A stretch of DNA of 41,743 nucleotides from Burkholderiales bacterium (lineage in GTDB: Bacteria; Pseudomonadota; Gammaproteobacteria; Burkholderiales; Burkholderiaceae_C). The position numbers were made by a program, and so were the translations under genes. The stretch is from contig JAGWUS010000033.1 of the NCBI GenBank assembly GCA_028868305.1, positions 1 to 41,743 on the forward strand, written 5' to 3'. Under the pieces are notes generated by a model. It had not been told where the DNA came from. It did not search any database and saw nothing but the letters and a program-made list of their open reading frames with translations. Position 1 is the first letter of the stretch; each line of letters opens with the position of its first letter. Shown here one piece after another: positions 21,396-29,731 of the stretch.

Positions 21396-23054
21396 ATGGC
21401 AAATATGGAAATTCAGGTCCCGGACATCGGGGACTTCGACGAAGTGACAGTCATTGAACTGATGGTGAAGGTGGGCGACACGGTCAAGGCCGATCAAAGC
21501 CTGATTACGGTGGAGTCTGACAAGGCCTCCATGGAAATTCCTTCCAGCCACGCGGGCGTGGTGAAGGAACTCAAGGTCAAGCTCGGCGACAAGGTCAAGC
21601 AGGGTTCCATCGTGCTGGTACTGGACGCCGCTGGTGCCGCTTCTGCATCCAATCAGGCTGCAGCCCCCGCCTTACCTGTACAGGATGCTCCTGTTTCTGT
21701 AGCAACCTCACCAGCCCCTTCGGTAGCGGCAGCGCCTGTAGCAAGCGGCCCGGTGCAGGTTTTTGTGCCGGACATTGGCGACTTCAAGGATGTGGTCGTG
21801 ATCGAAGTCATGGTCAAGCCTGGCGACGCCATCAAGCTGGAGCAAAGCCTGGTGACCGTGGAGTCGGACAAGGCCTCGATGGAAATTCCGTCCAGCGCCG
21901 CTGGCGTGCTTAAGGAACTCAAGGTCAAGCTCGGCGACAAGGTCAACATTGGCGACCTGCTGGCGGTGCTGGAAGGCGCGGCGGGTGCCGTTGCTGCGCC
22001 TGCTACCCCCGCCGCGGCCCCCGCTGCTCCCGTAGCAGCGGCCGCCACTGTGGCTGCGCCCGTTGCCACGGCCGCCGTGGCTGCAGCACCAGCCCACGCC
22101 CCCGGTGGTACTACGCTGGGCTTGCCCCATGCATCGCCGTCGGTGCGCAAGTTCGCCCGCGAACTCGGTGTGCCGCTCGAAGAACTCAAAGGCTCTGGCA
22201 CCAAAGGCCGGATCACCCAGGACGACGTGCAGGCCTTTACCAAGGCTGTCATGTCGGGTGCTACGCAAACCAAGGCGCAGGCTGCCAAAGCCCCTGCGTC
22301 CAGCGGAGGCGACGGTGCTGCCCTGGGCCTGATCCCCTGGCCCAAGGTGGACTTTGCCAAGTTCGGTCCGATCGAGCGCAAGGAGTTGGGTCGCATCAAG
22401 AAGATCAGCGGCGCCAACCTGCTGCGCAATGCCATCATGATTCCGGCCGTCACCAACCATGACGACTGCGACATCACCGATCTCGAAGCCTTCCGCGTAT
22501 CGACGAACAAAGAGAACGAGAAGTCGGGCATCAAGGTGACCATGCTGGCTTTCCTGATCAAGGCCTGCGTCTCGGCACTCAAAAAGTTCCCCGAGTTCAA
22601 CAGTTCGCTCGACGGCGACGCGCTGGTCTACAAGAACTACTGGCACATTGGCTTTGCAGCGGACACACCCAATGGACTGATGGTCCCGGTGCTCAAAGAC
22701 GCCGACAAGAAAGGCATCTTCCAGATCAGCCAGGAAATGGGCGAACTCGCCAAGAAGGCACGCGACGGCAAGCTGAGCCCGGCCGAAATGTCCGGTGCCA
22801 CTTTCACCATCTCCAGCCTGGGCGGTATTGGTGGCCGTTACTTCACGCCCATCATCAATGCGCCGGAAGTGGCCATTTTGGGCGTGTGCAAGAGCCAGAT
22901 GGAGCCGGTGTGGGATGGCAAGGCCTTCCAGCCGCGCCTGATGCTGCCGCTCTCCTTAACGTGGGACCACCGCGTGATCGACGGCGCTGCCGCTGCGCGC
23001 TTCAACGCGTACCTGGGCCAGATCCTGGGCGACTTCCGGAGGGTTTTGCTGTGA
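21396..23054 (+). CDS. aceF: Pyruvate dehydrogenase E2, dihydrolipoyl acetyltransferase (two lipoyl domains)
   Basis: A 552-residue core subunit of the complex that transfers acetyl groups from lipoamide to CoA. Domains: lipoyl 1 (about 2-75, lipoyl-Lys K43 in ESDKASMEIP), an Ala/Pro linker, lipoyl 2 (about 119-192, K159), a second Ala-rich linker, the E1/E3-binding domain (about 243-283), and the catalytic domain (about 310-552) with the DHRVIDGA motif. The stop overlaps the lpdA GTG start. The first linker holds a degenerate copy of the 17-nt repeat. The two lipoyl modules share a 23-base identical stretch with each other and with lpdA. The assignment is firm. Confidence 0.96.
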   Translation: MANMEIQVPDIGDFDEVTVIELMVKVGDTVKADQSLITVESDKASMEIPSSHAGVVKELKVKLGDKVKQGSIVLVLDAAGAASASNQAAAPALPVQDAPVSVATSPAPSVAAAPVASGPVQVFVPDIGDFKDVVVIEVMVKPGDAIKLEQSLVTVESDKASMEIPSSAAGVLKELKVKLGDKVNIGDLLAVLEGAAGAVAAPATPAAAPAAPVAAAATVAAPVATAAVAAAPAHAPGGTTLGLPHASPSVRKFARELGVPLEELKGSGTKGRITQDDVQAFTKAVMSGATQTKAQAAKAPASSGGDGAALGLIPWPKVDFAKFGPIERKELGRIKKISGANLLRNAIMIPAVTNHDDCDITDLEAFRVSTNKENEKSGIKVTMLAFLIKACVSALKKFPEFNSSLDGDALVYKNYWHIGFAADTPNGLMVPVLKDADKKGIFQISQEMGELAKKARDGKLSPAEMSGATFTISSLGGIGGRYFTPIINAPEVAILGVCKSQMEPVWDGKAFQPRLMLPLSLTWDHRVIDGAAAARFNAYLGQILGDFRRVLL

Positions 23055-23247
23055 GCATCATCGAAATCAAGGTTCCGGATATTGGTGACTTTTCCGAGGT
23101 GACCGTCATCGAGTTGATGGTCAAGCCGGGCGACACCATCAAGCTGGACCAAAGCCTGATCACCGTGGAGTCCGACAAGGCTTCCATGGAAATTCCCAGC
23201 AGCGCCGCAGGCGTGGTGAAGGAGCTCAAGGTCAAGCTCGGCGACAA
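21570..23247 (+). repeat. Triplicated lipoyl-domain DNA repeat (aceF x2, lpdA x1)
   Basis: A 23-base stretch encoding LKVKLGDK is identical at 21570-21592, 21918-21940 and 23225-23247. The ESDKASMEIPSS codons around each lipoyl-Lys are also close at DNA level. This points to domain duplication with later homogenisation and offers sites for recombination between aceF and lpdA. Confidence 0.7.
21687..21703. repeat. 17-nt hairpin repeat, degenerate copy in the aceF linker
   Basis: GCTCCTGTTTCTGTAGC differs from the GCTAY-N7-RTAGC pattern at one arm position. It lies in the codons of the first interdomain linker (about residues 98-103), the position equivalent to the intact copy in lpdA. Confidence 0.35.
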
Positions 23248-24895
23248 AGTGGCCGAAGGCTCACTGGTGCTGATGCTCGAGGCCGATGGCGCTGTAGCAG
23301 CCCCCCCTTCAGAGCCAAAAGCAACTCCAGCCCCCGTCCAACCTGCACAGACAGCTACACAATCTGTAGCGCCCGCTGTGCCGGCGCCCACTGCATCGCG
23401 CTTTGGCGGCACCGTGGACATGGACTGCGACGTCCTGGTCCTCGGCGGTGGCCCTGGCGGTTATTCCGCAGCCTTCCGTGCGGCAGACCTGGGGTTGAAG
23501 GTCATCCTGGTCGAGCGCTACGCCACGCTGGGTGGTGTGTGCCTCAACGTGGGCTGCATTCCTTCCAAGGCGCTGCTGCATGTGGCTGCTGTGATGGACG
23601 AAGTGAGCCACTTATCTGCCGCAGGCGTGGACTACGGTGCCATGACGCTGGACATCGGCAAGCTGCGTGGCCACAAGGAAAAGGTCATCGGCAAGCTGAC
23701 TGGTGGCTTGGCTGCCATGGCCAAGATGCGCAAGGTGACCATGGTGCGCGGCTACGGTGCATTCGTGGGCGCCAACCATCTGGAAGTGGAAGAGACCACG
23801 GGTACCAGCCAAGAGAAGACCGGCGTCAAGAAGGTTGTGGCTTTCAAGAAGGCCATCATCGCCGCCGGCTCACAGGCTGTGCGCCTGCCCTTCATGCCCG
23901 AAGACCCGCGCGTGGTGGACAGCACCGGTGCGCTGGCTCTGAAAGAAGTACCCAAGCGCATGCTGATTCTCGGTGGCGGCATCATCGGCCTGGAAATGGG
24001 CACCGTCTACAGCACGCTGGGCGCTCGCCTGGACGTGGTGGAAATGATGGACGGCCTGATGCAGGGCGCTGACCGCGACCTGGTCAAAATCTGGCAGAAG
24101 ATGAACGCGCCCCGCTTTGACAACATCATGCTCAAGACCAAAACGGTGGGCGCACGCGCCTTGCCCGAAGGCATTGAGGTGACGTTTGCGCCCGCGGAAG
24201 AGGGCGGCACGGTGCCCGCACCGCAGGTGTACGACCTGGTGCTGCAGGCTGTGGGCCGCACGCCCAATGGCAAGAAGATCGCTGCCGACAAGGCTGGCGT
24301 TGCCGTCACGGACCGTGGCTTCATCAATGTCGACATCCAGATGCGCACCAACGTGCCGCACATCTTCGCCATCGGCGACATCGTGGGCCAGCCCATGCTG
24401 GCGCACAAGGCCGTACACGAGGCGCACGTGGCAGCTGAAGTGATTGCCGGCGAATTGCAGGGCAATAAGGAGCTGGCGGCAGCCGCCTTCAATGCCCGCG
24501 TCATCCCCAGCGTGGCCTATACCGACCCCGAAGTGGCCTGGGTGGGCCTCACCGAAGACCAGGCCAAGGCGCAAGGCATCAAGGTCAAGAAGGGCCTCTT
24601 CCCCTGGACGGCCTCGGGCCGCGCGATTGCCAATGGCCGCGACGAAGGTGTTACCAAACTCCTATTTGATGACAGTCCCGAAGCGCACGGCCACGGCAAA
24701 ATCCTGGGCGGCGGCATGGTCGGCACGCACGCGGGCGACATGATTGGCGAGATTGCGCTGGCGATCGAGATGGGCGCCGACGCGGTGGACATCGGCAAGA
24801 CGATTCATCCGCATCCAACCCTGGGTGAGTCCATCGGCATGGCAGCCGAGATTGCACACGGCAGTTGTACGGACGTGCCTCCGGCACGCAAGTAA
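23051..24895 (+). CDS. lpdA: Dihydrolipoyl dehydrogenase (E3) with N-terminal lipoyl domain
   Basis: A 614-residue flavoenzyme that reoxidises dihydrolipoamide with NAD+. The N-terminal lipoyl domain (about 2-76, K43) is followed by an Ala/Pro linker (about 80-118) and a complete E3: FAD site GGGPGG (132-137), redox pair C164/C169 in GGVCLNVGCIPS, NAD site GGGIIG, and the C-terminal HPHPTLGES with the catalytic His. I chose the GTG at 23051 because GGAGGG (23038-23043) lies 7 bases upstream and it overlaps the aceF stop; the longer frame from 22886 is not protein-like. The linker contains an intact 17-nt repeat. A strong terminator follows. Confidence 0.96.
   Translation: MSIIEIKVPDIGDFSEVTVIELMVKPGDTIKLDQSLITVESDKASMEIPSSAAGVVKELKVKLGDKVAEGSLVLMLEADGAVAAPPSEPKATPAPVQPAQTATQSVAPAVPAPTASRFGGTVDMDCDVLVLGGGPGGYSAAFRAADLGLKVILVERYATLGGVCLNVGCIPSKALLHVAAVMDEVSHLSAAGVDYGAMTLDIGKLRGHKEKVIGKLTGGLAAMAKMRKVTMVRGYGAFVGANHLEVEETTGTSQEKTGVKKVVAFKKAIIAAGSQAVRLPFMPEDPRVVDSTGALALKEVPKRMLILGGGIIGLEMGTVYSTLGARLDVVEMMDGLMQGADRDLVKIWQKMNAPRFDNIMLKTKTVGARALPEGIEVTFAPAEEGGTVPAPQVYDLVLQAVGRTPNGKKIAADKAGVAVTDRGFINVDIQMRTNVPHIFAIGDIVGQPMLAHKAVHEAHVAAEVIAGELQGNKELAAAAFNARVIPSVAYTDPEVAWVGLTEDQAKAQGIKVKKGLFPWTASGRAIANGRDEGVTKLLFDDSPEAHGHGKILGGGMVGTHAGDMIGEIALAIEMGADAVDIGKTIHPHPTLGESIGMAAEIAHGSCTDVPPARK
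23354..23370. repeat. 17-nt hairpin repeat (copy 3, in the lpdA linker)
   Basis: GCTACACAATCTGTAGC: GCTAC/GTAGC arms with a 7-base centre. It encodes part of the flexible linker around residue 103, a place that tolerates insertion. Confidence 0.6.
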
Positions 24896-24907
24896 GTACC
24901 GAAAAGC

Positions 24908-24924
24908 GCTACAAATTCAGTAGC
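24908..24924. repeat. 17-nt hairpin repeat (copy 4)
   Basis: GCTACAAATTCAGTAGC, 12 bases after the lpdA stop and directly before the terminator stem. Confidence 0.6.
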
Positions 24925-24926
24925 TG

Positions 24927-24963
24927 GCCGTGCAGGTCCCGCAAGGGCTGCACGGCTTTTTTT
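24927..24963 (+). terminator. Rho-independent terminator of the aceE-aceF-lpdA operon
   Basis: A perfect 9-base GC-rich stem (24927-24935 with 24948-24956) and a 12-base loop are followed by seven T. The rest of the 258-base gap to 25153 holds the inverted repeat at 25065-25090 and no gene I can support. Confidence 0.92.
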
Positions 24964-25064
24964 ATCGCAAAGCCTCCGACGCTGCACCAGAGTTGCGTTC
25001 GCTTTGTTCGCGGTTGCACAGAAAGATTTTCCTGGTCTCAGCGCTCCCTAAAAGACCTTGAATA

Positions 25065-25090
25065 GCATCAAATTCATCCACATTTGATGC
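25065..25090. promoter_or_regulatory. Inverted repeat upstream of the Gfo/Idh/MocA gene (candidate operator)
   Basis: GCATCAAAT (25065-25073) and ATTTGATGC (25082-25090) are perfect 9-base arms separated by 8 bases. It ends 63 bases before the GTG start. The TTGAT/ATCAA half-sites resemble those of the repeat at 36701-36714 by the GntR gene. A link to the same regulator is a guess. Confidence 0.5.
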
Positions 25091-25153
25091 ACAATGTTGG
25101 CCAATTTGCAGCGTCACCTGCCTGCACGCAATTCCACTCTAAGGGACGACACA

Positions 25154-26317
25154 GTGAGCGAATCGGTACGGTACGGTCTCATCGGTTGCGGCATGATGGG
25201 CCAGGAGCACTTGCGCAATATTGCGCTGTTGCCAGGGGCTTCAGTGACCCGAATATTTGAGCCTGATGACAACATGGCGCAAGCCAGCCTGGCACTGGCC
25301 CCCGTTGCCCAGCGCGCATTGGGTTTGGCCGAAGTGGTGCTAGCTGACGACGTGGACTGCCTGGTTATTACCAGCCCTAACTTCCGGCATGCGGAGCAAT
25401 TGCGCGAGATTGCCAGGCTACGTGCTCTGCCCGTGCTGCTGGAAAAACCAGCCTGCACCGCGCTGCATGATGTTGCTTCGCTGGCCGAGTTGGGGCGCGC
25501 CTACCCTGCGCCCATCTGGGTGGCCATGGAATACCGCTACATGCCTCCGGTCGTCAGGCTGGCAGAAGAGGTGTACAGCCAAGTCAACATCGGCCCCATG
25601 CGGATGCTTGCAATACGGGAGCACCGCTTCCCGTTTTTGGTGAAAGTGGGTGACTGGAACCGTTTTAACCAGTACACCGGTGGCACCCTGGTCGAAAAAT
25701 GCTGCCACTTTTTCGATCTGATGCGCCACCTTACACGCAGCGAACCAGTGCGTGTTTTTGCTTCGGCCTCGGTGGCACACAACCACCTCGATGAATACTA
25801 TGCTGACGGCATACCCGACATTCTTGACAATGCTTTCGTGATCCTTGATTTTGCCGACGGCCAGCGGGCATCGCTCGACTTGTGTATGTTCGCCGAAGGA
25901 TCGCGTTATCAAGAAGAAATTTCGGTCGTGGGTCCCAAAGGCAAAGTGGAGTGTTTTGTGCCTGGCCCCGGACGCTTCTGGCCAGAAAACCTGGGGCCTG
26001 CGCCGGTGCCCCGGCTGGTACTCAGCCCCCGCAATCCTAAAGGCCCTCGGGAACTAGAAGTGCCTGTTGACCCCGTGGCTCTGGCCGCAGGCGACCACAA
26101 CGGCTCCACGCTGTATCAACACCAGCGCTTCAACGCGGTGGTGCGCGGCTTGGGCACGGTGGAAGTGAGCCTGCATGATGGCTTGGCGGCTGTGGTGATG
26201 GGAATGGCTGCACAGGAGTCCGCCCGCACCGGTCAGGCGATCGACCTGACCCAGGGATGCTACAACCTTGGCGTGCTATTGGGTGAGAACTCGAGCATCA
26301 CCTCAATCGGTTTATGA
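25154..26317 (+). CDS. Gfo/Idh/MocA family protein, candidate NAD-dependent glycosidase or dehydrogenase
   Basis: A 387-residue protein with an N-terminal NAD(P) Rossmann fold (GCGMMG at 11-16), the family EKP motif in LLEKPACT, and the C-terminal alpha/beta domain with TGGTLVEKCCHFFDLMRHL, whose Lys and His residues are placed like family active-site residues. Members oxidise sugars or cyclitols at C-H groups; some (GH109, GH188) cleave glycosides by NAD-linked transient oxidation. Sitting upstream of the sugar importer and sulfonate monooxygenase genes, it is a candidate NAD-dependent sulfoquinovosidase (inference). I chose the GTG at 25154 because AAGGGA (25141-25146) lies 7 bases upstream; a longer frame opens at 25094. 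Its 3' end overlaps the convergent hydrolase by 6 bases. Confidence 0.8.
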   Translation: MSESVRYGLIGCGMMGQEHLRNIALLPGASVTRIFEPDDNMAQASLALAPVAQRALGLAEVVLADDVDCLVITSPNFRHAEQLREIARLRALPVLLEKPACTALHDVASLAELGRAYPAPIWVAMEYRYMPPVVRLAEEVYSQVNIGPMRMLAIREHRFPFLVKVGDWNRFNQYTGGTLVEKCCHFFDLMRHLTRSEPVRVFASASVAHNHLDEYYADGIPDILDNAFVILDFADGQRASLDLCMFAEGSRYQEEISVVGPKGKVECFVPGPGRFWPENLGPAPVPRLVLSPRNPKGPRELEVPVDPVALAAGDHNGSTLYQHQRFNAVVRGLGTVEVSLHDGLAAVVMGMAAQESARTGQAIDLTQGCYNLGVLLGENSSITSIGL

Positions 26318-27298
26318 ATGCGCTTTTCCGGTGGATTCTCCAGCAACGACACGTTGCAGAAATGCCGCTGCGCGTTGCCAGTCCAGTCCAGTCATTGGGT
26401 GTCCGCCGGTGCGCTCTTGCCAGTCAATGCAGTGTTGACGGCCAAGTGCTGCCCACGCGGGCTGAAGTTGCTCAAATGCATACTGTGTGCCCGGCGGGTT
26501 GGCCCACGCGTCGTCGCCAGCCTGCATGAGATACAGGCCACGGGGAGCGATAGCCAGCAATAGGGGCAGGTTGTCGATCTCGGTGATGTGCTGTTGAGTT
26601 TTGGCGTCAGAGGCTCTGGGGCCCAGCCAATGGGGAAAACGTGCGGCCAGGGCCGCCAGACTTTCACTGCCTTCGCCGACCACCTGGAAAGAGGAGCCTC
26701 CTCCTGTACCGCTGTTGTGGGCAATCGTTGCGGCAATCCGCGGATCGGTTGCACCGGCCAGAAGTGCCGCTTTGCCGCCGCGCGAGTGTCCAATAACGCC
26801 GATGCACCCTGGCAGGGCAAGCCCAGTGAGCAGCAAAGCATCCACGCAGCGTTGCAAGCCCCATGCCCAGGCCGCTACTGCGCCAAAAGGGTATTCCGGC
26901 CACCCCTCAAAAACTGGGCCAACACGCCTGGTATCGGGTGGGTCATACGCGAGTTCCAGCCGGTTGAACCACGCCAGGGCCACTCCCGCTCTTTCGGCTT
27001 CGCGCGCTGCCATTTCATTCATACAGTGGGGCCAGCAGGCATCCGGGCTCAACAATACAGCGCCATGGCTGTGAGGGGATGGCCAGTAGACACCCATGGT
27101 CCACTGGATCATTAACCCATCCGCCTTACGAGGCGCCTGAACTGCCCAGTTGTCCCAAATGTGACCATCCCGCTCTAGCCGGTGCATGAGTGCCACTGTT
27201 GTCTCTCCGGCGCTGGGCACCAGCCCTCCGAATAAATCGTCCACATACTGCCGTGCTGATGGATTCAGGCTCGACGCAGAAGAAAAGTCATTCATCAT
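26312..27298 (-). CDS. Alpha/beta hydrolase, glucuronoyl-esterase-like (CE15-type)
   Basis: A 328-residue serine hydrolase. The nucleophile is S172 in G-H-S172-R-G-G-K, followed by AALLAGATDPRI. The GxSRxGK elbow is the hallmark of CE15 glucuronoyl methylesterases and close relatives. The catalytic His is probably in GGHPMTGLDW near residue 300. No signal peptide is visible, so it appears cytosolic, unlike the secreted lignocellulose CE15 enzymes. It diverges from the ABC binding protein gene (71-base gap) and converges on the Gfo/Idh gene with a 6-base overlap. Its place among sugar-uptake genes suggests it removes an ester from an imported glycoside, but the substrate is unknown. Confidence 0.7.
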   Translation of the reverse strand: MMNDFSSASSLNPSARQYVDDLFGGLVPSAGETTVALMHRLERDGHIWDNWAVQAPRKADGLMIQWTMGVYWPSPHSHGAVLLSPDACWPHCMNEMAAREAERAGVALAWFNRLELAYDPPDTRRVGPVFEGWPEYPFGAVAAWAWGLQRCVDALLLTGLALPGCIGVIGHSRGGKAALLAGATDPRIAATIAHNSGTGGGSSFQVVGEGSESLAALAARFPHWLGPRASDAKTQQHITEIDNLPLLLAIAPRGLYLMQAGDDAWANPPGTQYAFEQLQPAWAALGRQHCIDWQERTGGHPMTGLDWQRAAAFLQRVVAGESTGKAHS

Positions 27299-27369
27299 TC
27301 GTGTAAACCATAAGTGCTTTTTTTGCCGCTTGATCTATATTTTCGAATACTCACAATTAGGAGATATCC

Positions 27370-28641
27370 GTGAATTCTTTTCGCATCCGCCCCATGGTCC
27401 TGATTGCAGGTCTTACTCTAGCTGCCGGTATGGCCCATTCGGGAGAAATCCGCGTCATGTGCTACCAGGATGGCGTGGAGTGCGATGTGACGGCCGAGCA
27501 GGCCAAACGTTTCGAAGCGGCCAATCCTGGCACCAAAGTCATCATCGACACCGTTCCCTACAAATCCATTGTCGAGCAGTTACCCGTACAACTTGCCGCC
27601 GGTCAAGGCCCTGACATCGCCCGTGTAACCGATTTGGGCGGCCTGTCCAAGTACTACCTGGATATCTCTGCCCACATCAAGGACCGAAAATACTGGGATG
27701 CCAACTTTGGTGCTACAGCAGGCTGGTTGCGCCCATCAGTGACCGACAAAGGCATCTATGGCTTCATGTCGCAGTTGACCATGACAGGCCCTTATGTGAA
27801 CAAGACGCTGTTCGAACAGGCAAAAGTTCCCATGCCTGGTGCCAAAGCCACCTGGGAGGAATGGGTAGAAGCTGCACGCAAGGTGGCCAAGGCTACCCAG
27901 ACCAAAGCGGCAATGGCCTGGGATCGTTCTGGTCATCGGTTCGCCGGACCAGCCATCAGTTATGGAGCCAAGATTTTTGACGCCCAAGGCAATGCGGTTA
28001 TCGACGACGGATATAAATCCACTGTCAAAAAATTTGTCGGCTGGCACAAAGACGGCACCATGCTGCGCGAAGTCTGGGCCGGCTCAGGTGGTTCCACCTA
28101 TGCAGATTCGATCGGTGAGTTCATCAACGGCAACGTGGTCATGGTCTTGTCGGGAAGTTGGCAGATCAACCGCCTTCAGCGCGATGTGGCCAACAAATTC
28201 GACTGGGTGGCCGTGCCAAATCCTTGTGGCCCGGCTGCCTGCTCGGGAATTCCAGGCGGCGCCGCTTGGGTCGCTCTGAAGACCAGCAAGTCACCCAAGG
28301 AAGTGGGAGCTTTCCTGGACTTTATTGCTTCCGAGTCTGCCTACTCCGAGTTCTCTGGCAGGACGAGTAACATTCCCGCTCACTCCGGTTTGGCGAGCAA
28401 GGGCGTGGCCTATCCGGGCGCACAGCCTGCCGCGCGTGCGGCGCTCGCTGTATTCAGCAGCGGCGTTGCCAACCTGGCCCCTACCGCTTACCAGTTTCAG
28501 GGTTACAAGTTCAACCGTGCCATCATGTTGCCCACTGTGGCGCGTGTGACCCAGGCGATCGTGGGTGAAATTAGCACGGACGACGCTGTAAGCAAAATCT
28601 CCGCTGACATGCAGGATGCGATCAAACAGGCGCAGAAGTAA
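27370..28641 (+). CDS. Sugar ABC transporter substrate-binding protein (SmoF-like)
   Basis: A 423-residue family 1 (MalE/UgpB-type) binding protein. A Sec signal (about 1-24, hydrophobic VLIAGLTLAAGMAHS) sends it to the periplasm. The two-lobe fold is recognisable, with PDIARVTDLGGLSKY (about 77-91) and the C-terminal hinge segment. The GTG start at 27370 is preceded by AGGAG at 27359-27363. It heads the operon binding protein-permease-permease-ATPase-GH31. In the Agrobacterium sulfo-SMO cluster the equivalent, SmoF, binds sulfoquinovosyl glycerol. That ligand is inferred here from the neighbouring monooxygenase genes, not from binding residues. Confidence 0.85.
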   Translation: MNSFRIRPMVLIAGLTLAAGMAHSGEIRVMCYQDGVECDVTAEQAKRFEAANPGTKVIIDTVPYKSIVEQLPVQLAAGQGPDIARVTDLGGLSKYYLDISAHIKDRKYWDANFGATAGWLRPSVTDKGIYGFMSQLTMTGPYVNKTLFEQAKVPMPGAKATWEEWVEAARKVAKATQTKAAMAWDRSGHRFAGPAISYGAKIFDAQGNAVIDDGYKSTVKKFVGWHKDGTMLREVWAGSGGSTYADSIGEFINGNVVMVLSGSWQINRLQRDVANKFDWVAVPNPCGPAACSGIPGGAAWVALKTSKSPKEVGAFLDFIASESAYSEFSGRTSNIPAHSGLASKGVAYPGAQPAARAALAVFSSGVANLAPTAYQFQGYKFNRAIMLPTVARVTQAIVGEISTDDAVSKISADMQDAIKQAQK

Positions 28642-28662
28642 GTTCGCCTTCGTTGGTTTTTT

Positions 28663-28694
28663 TGACCGCGACGCGGTGACGCGCCCCCGGTCAC
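28663..28694 (+). promoter_or_regulatory. Stem-loop region between binding-protein and permease genes
   Basis: The 111-base gap after the binding-protein stop holds short alternative hairpins: ACCGC-GAC-GCGGT (28665-28677), GTGAC with GTCAC (28676-28694) and TGACCG with CGGTCA (28663-28693). No T-run follows. Such elements commonly protect the 5' binding-protein message and raise its level over the permeases. That is a family-level expectation, not shown here. Confidence 0.4.
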
Positions 28695-28752
28695 ATCTGC
28701 TTGGTTTGACAGGGCGTCTGCGCCCGGCTGGCAGCGCTTAGAGGACTTTGAC

Positions 28753-29730
28753 TTGCGATTCCTGTCTATATTTTTCGATTTGCTGGAACCGTTTTTTCGG
28801 CTTGGTCAAAAATGGCTGGGGCTGTCAAGGTTGGGTTGGCTGTTTGTCGGTCCCAACCTGCTCGTTATCGGCCTTTTCACCTTTCTGCCGATTCTGATCA
28901 ACATGGTTTACGCCACCACAGGTGGCGTAAACCTTTTCCCCTTCCAACGGCCCTTTACTGGCGCTGAAAATTTTCAGATTTTGTTCGAGTGCCAGAATTA
29001 TCTGGACTTGTACACATGCCGGAAAGATGTGTTCTGGCGCGCCATCGGTAACACGCTCAAGTTCAGCGCGTTGCAAGTGGGATTGATGGTTCTGCTGTCG
29101 CTTGTCACTGCGCTGGTGCTTAACCGCAAGGTCATTGGCCGCGGTTTCTGGCGCGGAGTGTTCTTTTATCCAGTGCTGCTTTCGCCAGTTGTGGTGGCAT
29201 TGATCTGGAAATGGCTGCTGCAAAGCCAGGGCGTTTTCAACGCCGGTCTAGTAGCCCTGAACAGGCCTGCAATTGAGTGGTTGACCGACGCCAGTTGGGC
29301 TTTTTTCTGGACGGTGTTCGTATCCATTTGGGCCCACATGGGGTTTTATACATTGATTCTGCTTGCCGGTTTGCAAGCCATACCGCGCGATCTTTACGAA
29401 GCGGCGGAATTGGATCGCGCCAGCCCGTGGCGCACACTCACCCGTATCACACTGCCGCTGCTCATGCCCAACCTCATCGTAGTTCTTGTGTTGGCCGCAA
29501 TCCGCGCTGTGCAGGTATTTGACGAAGTCTTTGTTCTGACAGGAGGCGGGCCGGGTTCGGCCACGACATTCATCGTGCAGTTCATTTACCAAACCGGTTT
29601 TGCCGAACAAATTCACCTGTATGGATTGGCCGCAGCTGCATCGCTGGCACTTGCAGCCTTCCTGGTGGTATTGACTTTGGCTCAGTTGAGGTTGACACGC
29701 GCCAGTGAAGCGGGTCAGAAGGGGAGTTGA
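28753..29730 (+). CDS. Sugar ABC transporter permease (MalF/UgpA type)
   Basis: A 325-residue inner-membrane protein with about six membrane helices; the first spans about residues 28-50. The cytoplasmic EAA loop (EAAELDRASPWRTLTRITLPLL, about 216-237), which docks on the ATPase, is well conserved. The TTG start at 28753 is supported by GAGGA (28741-28745) 7 bases upstream. It is followed after 1 base by the second permease. Together with the binding protein and ATPase it forms a carbohydrate importer of the CUT1 class. Confidence 0.87.
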   Translation: MRFLSIFFDLLEPFFRLGQKWLGLSRLGWLFVGPNLLVIGLFTFLPILINMVYATTGGVNLFPFQRPFTGAENFQILFECQNYLDLYTCRKDVFWRAIGNTLKFSALQVGLMVLLSLVTALVLNRKVIGRGFWRGVFFYPVLLSPVVVALIWKWLLQSQGVFNAGLVALNRPAIEWLTDASWAFFWTVFVSIWAHMGFYTLILLAGLQAIPRDLYEAAELDRASPWRTLTRITLPLLMPNLIVVLVLAAIRAVQVFDEVFVLTGGGPGSATTFIVQFIYQTGFAEQIHLYGLAAAASLALAAFLVVLTLAQLRLTRASEAGQKGS

Positions 29731-29731
29731 C

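Noticed and set aside
22886..23050. N-terminal extension of lpdA
   Set aside because: It overlaps the end of aceF in another frame and is not protein-like; the GTG at 23051 has an excellent ribosome site.
24865..25065. 66-residue frame after lpdA
   Set aside because: It runs through the operon terminator and has no ribosome site or protein-like composition.
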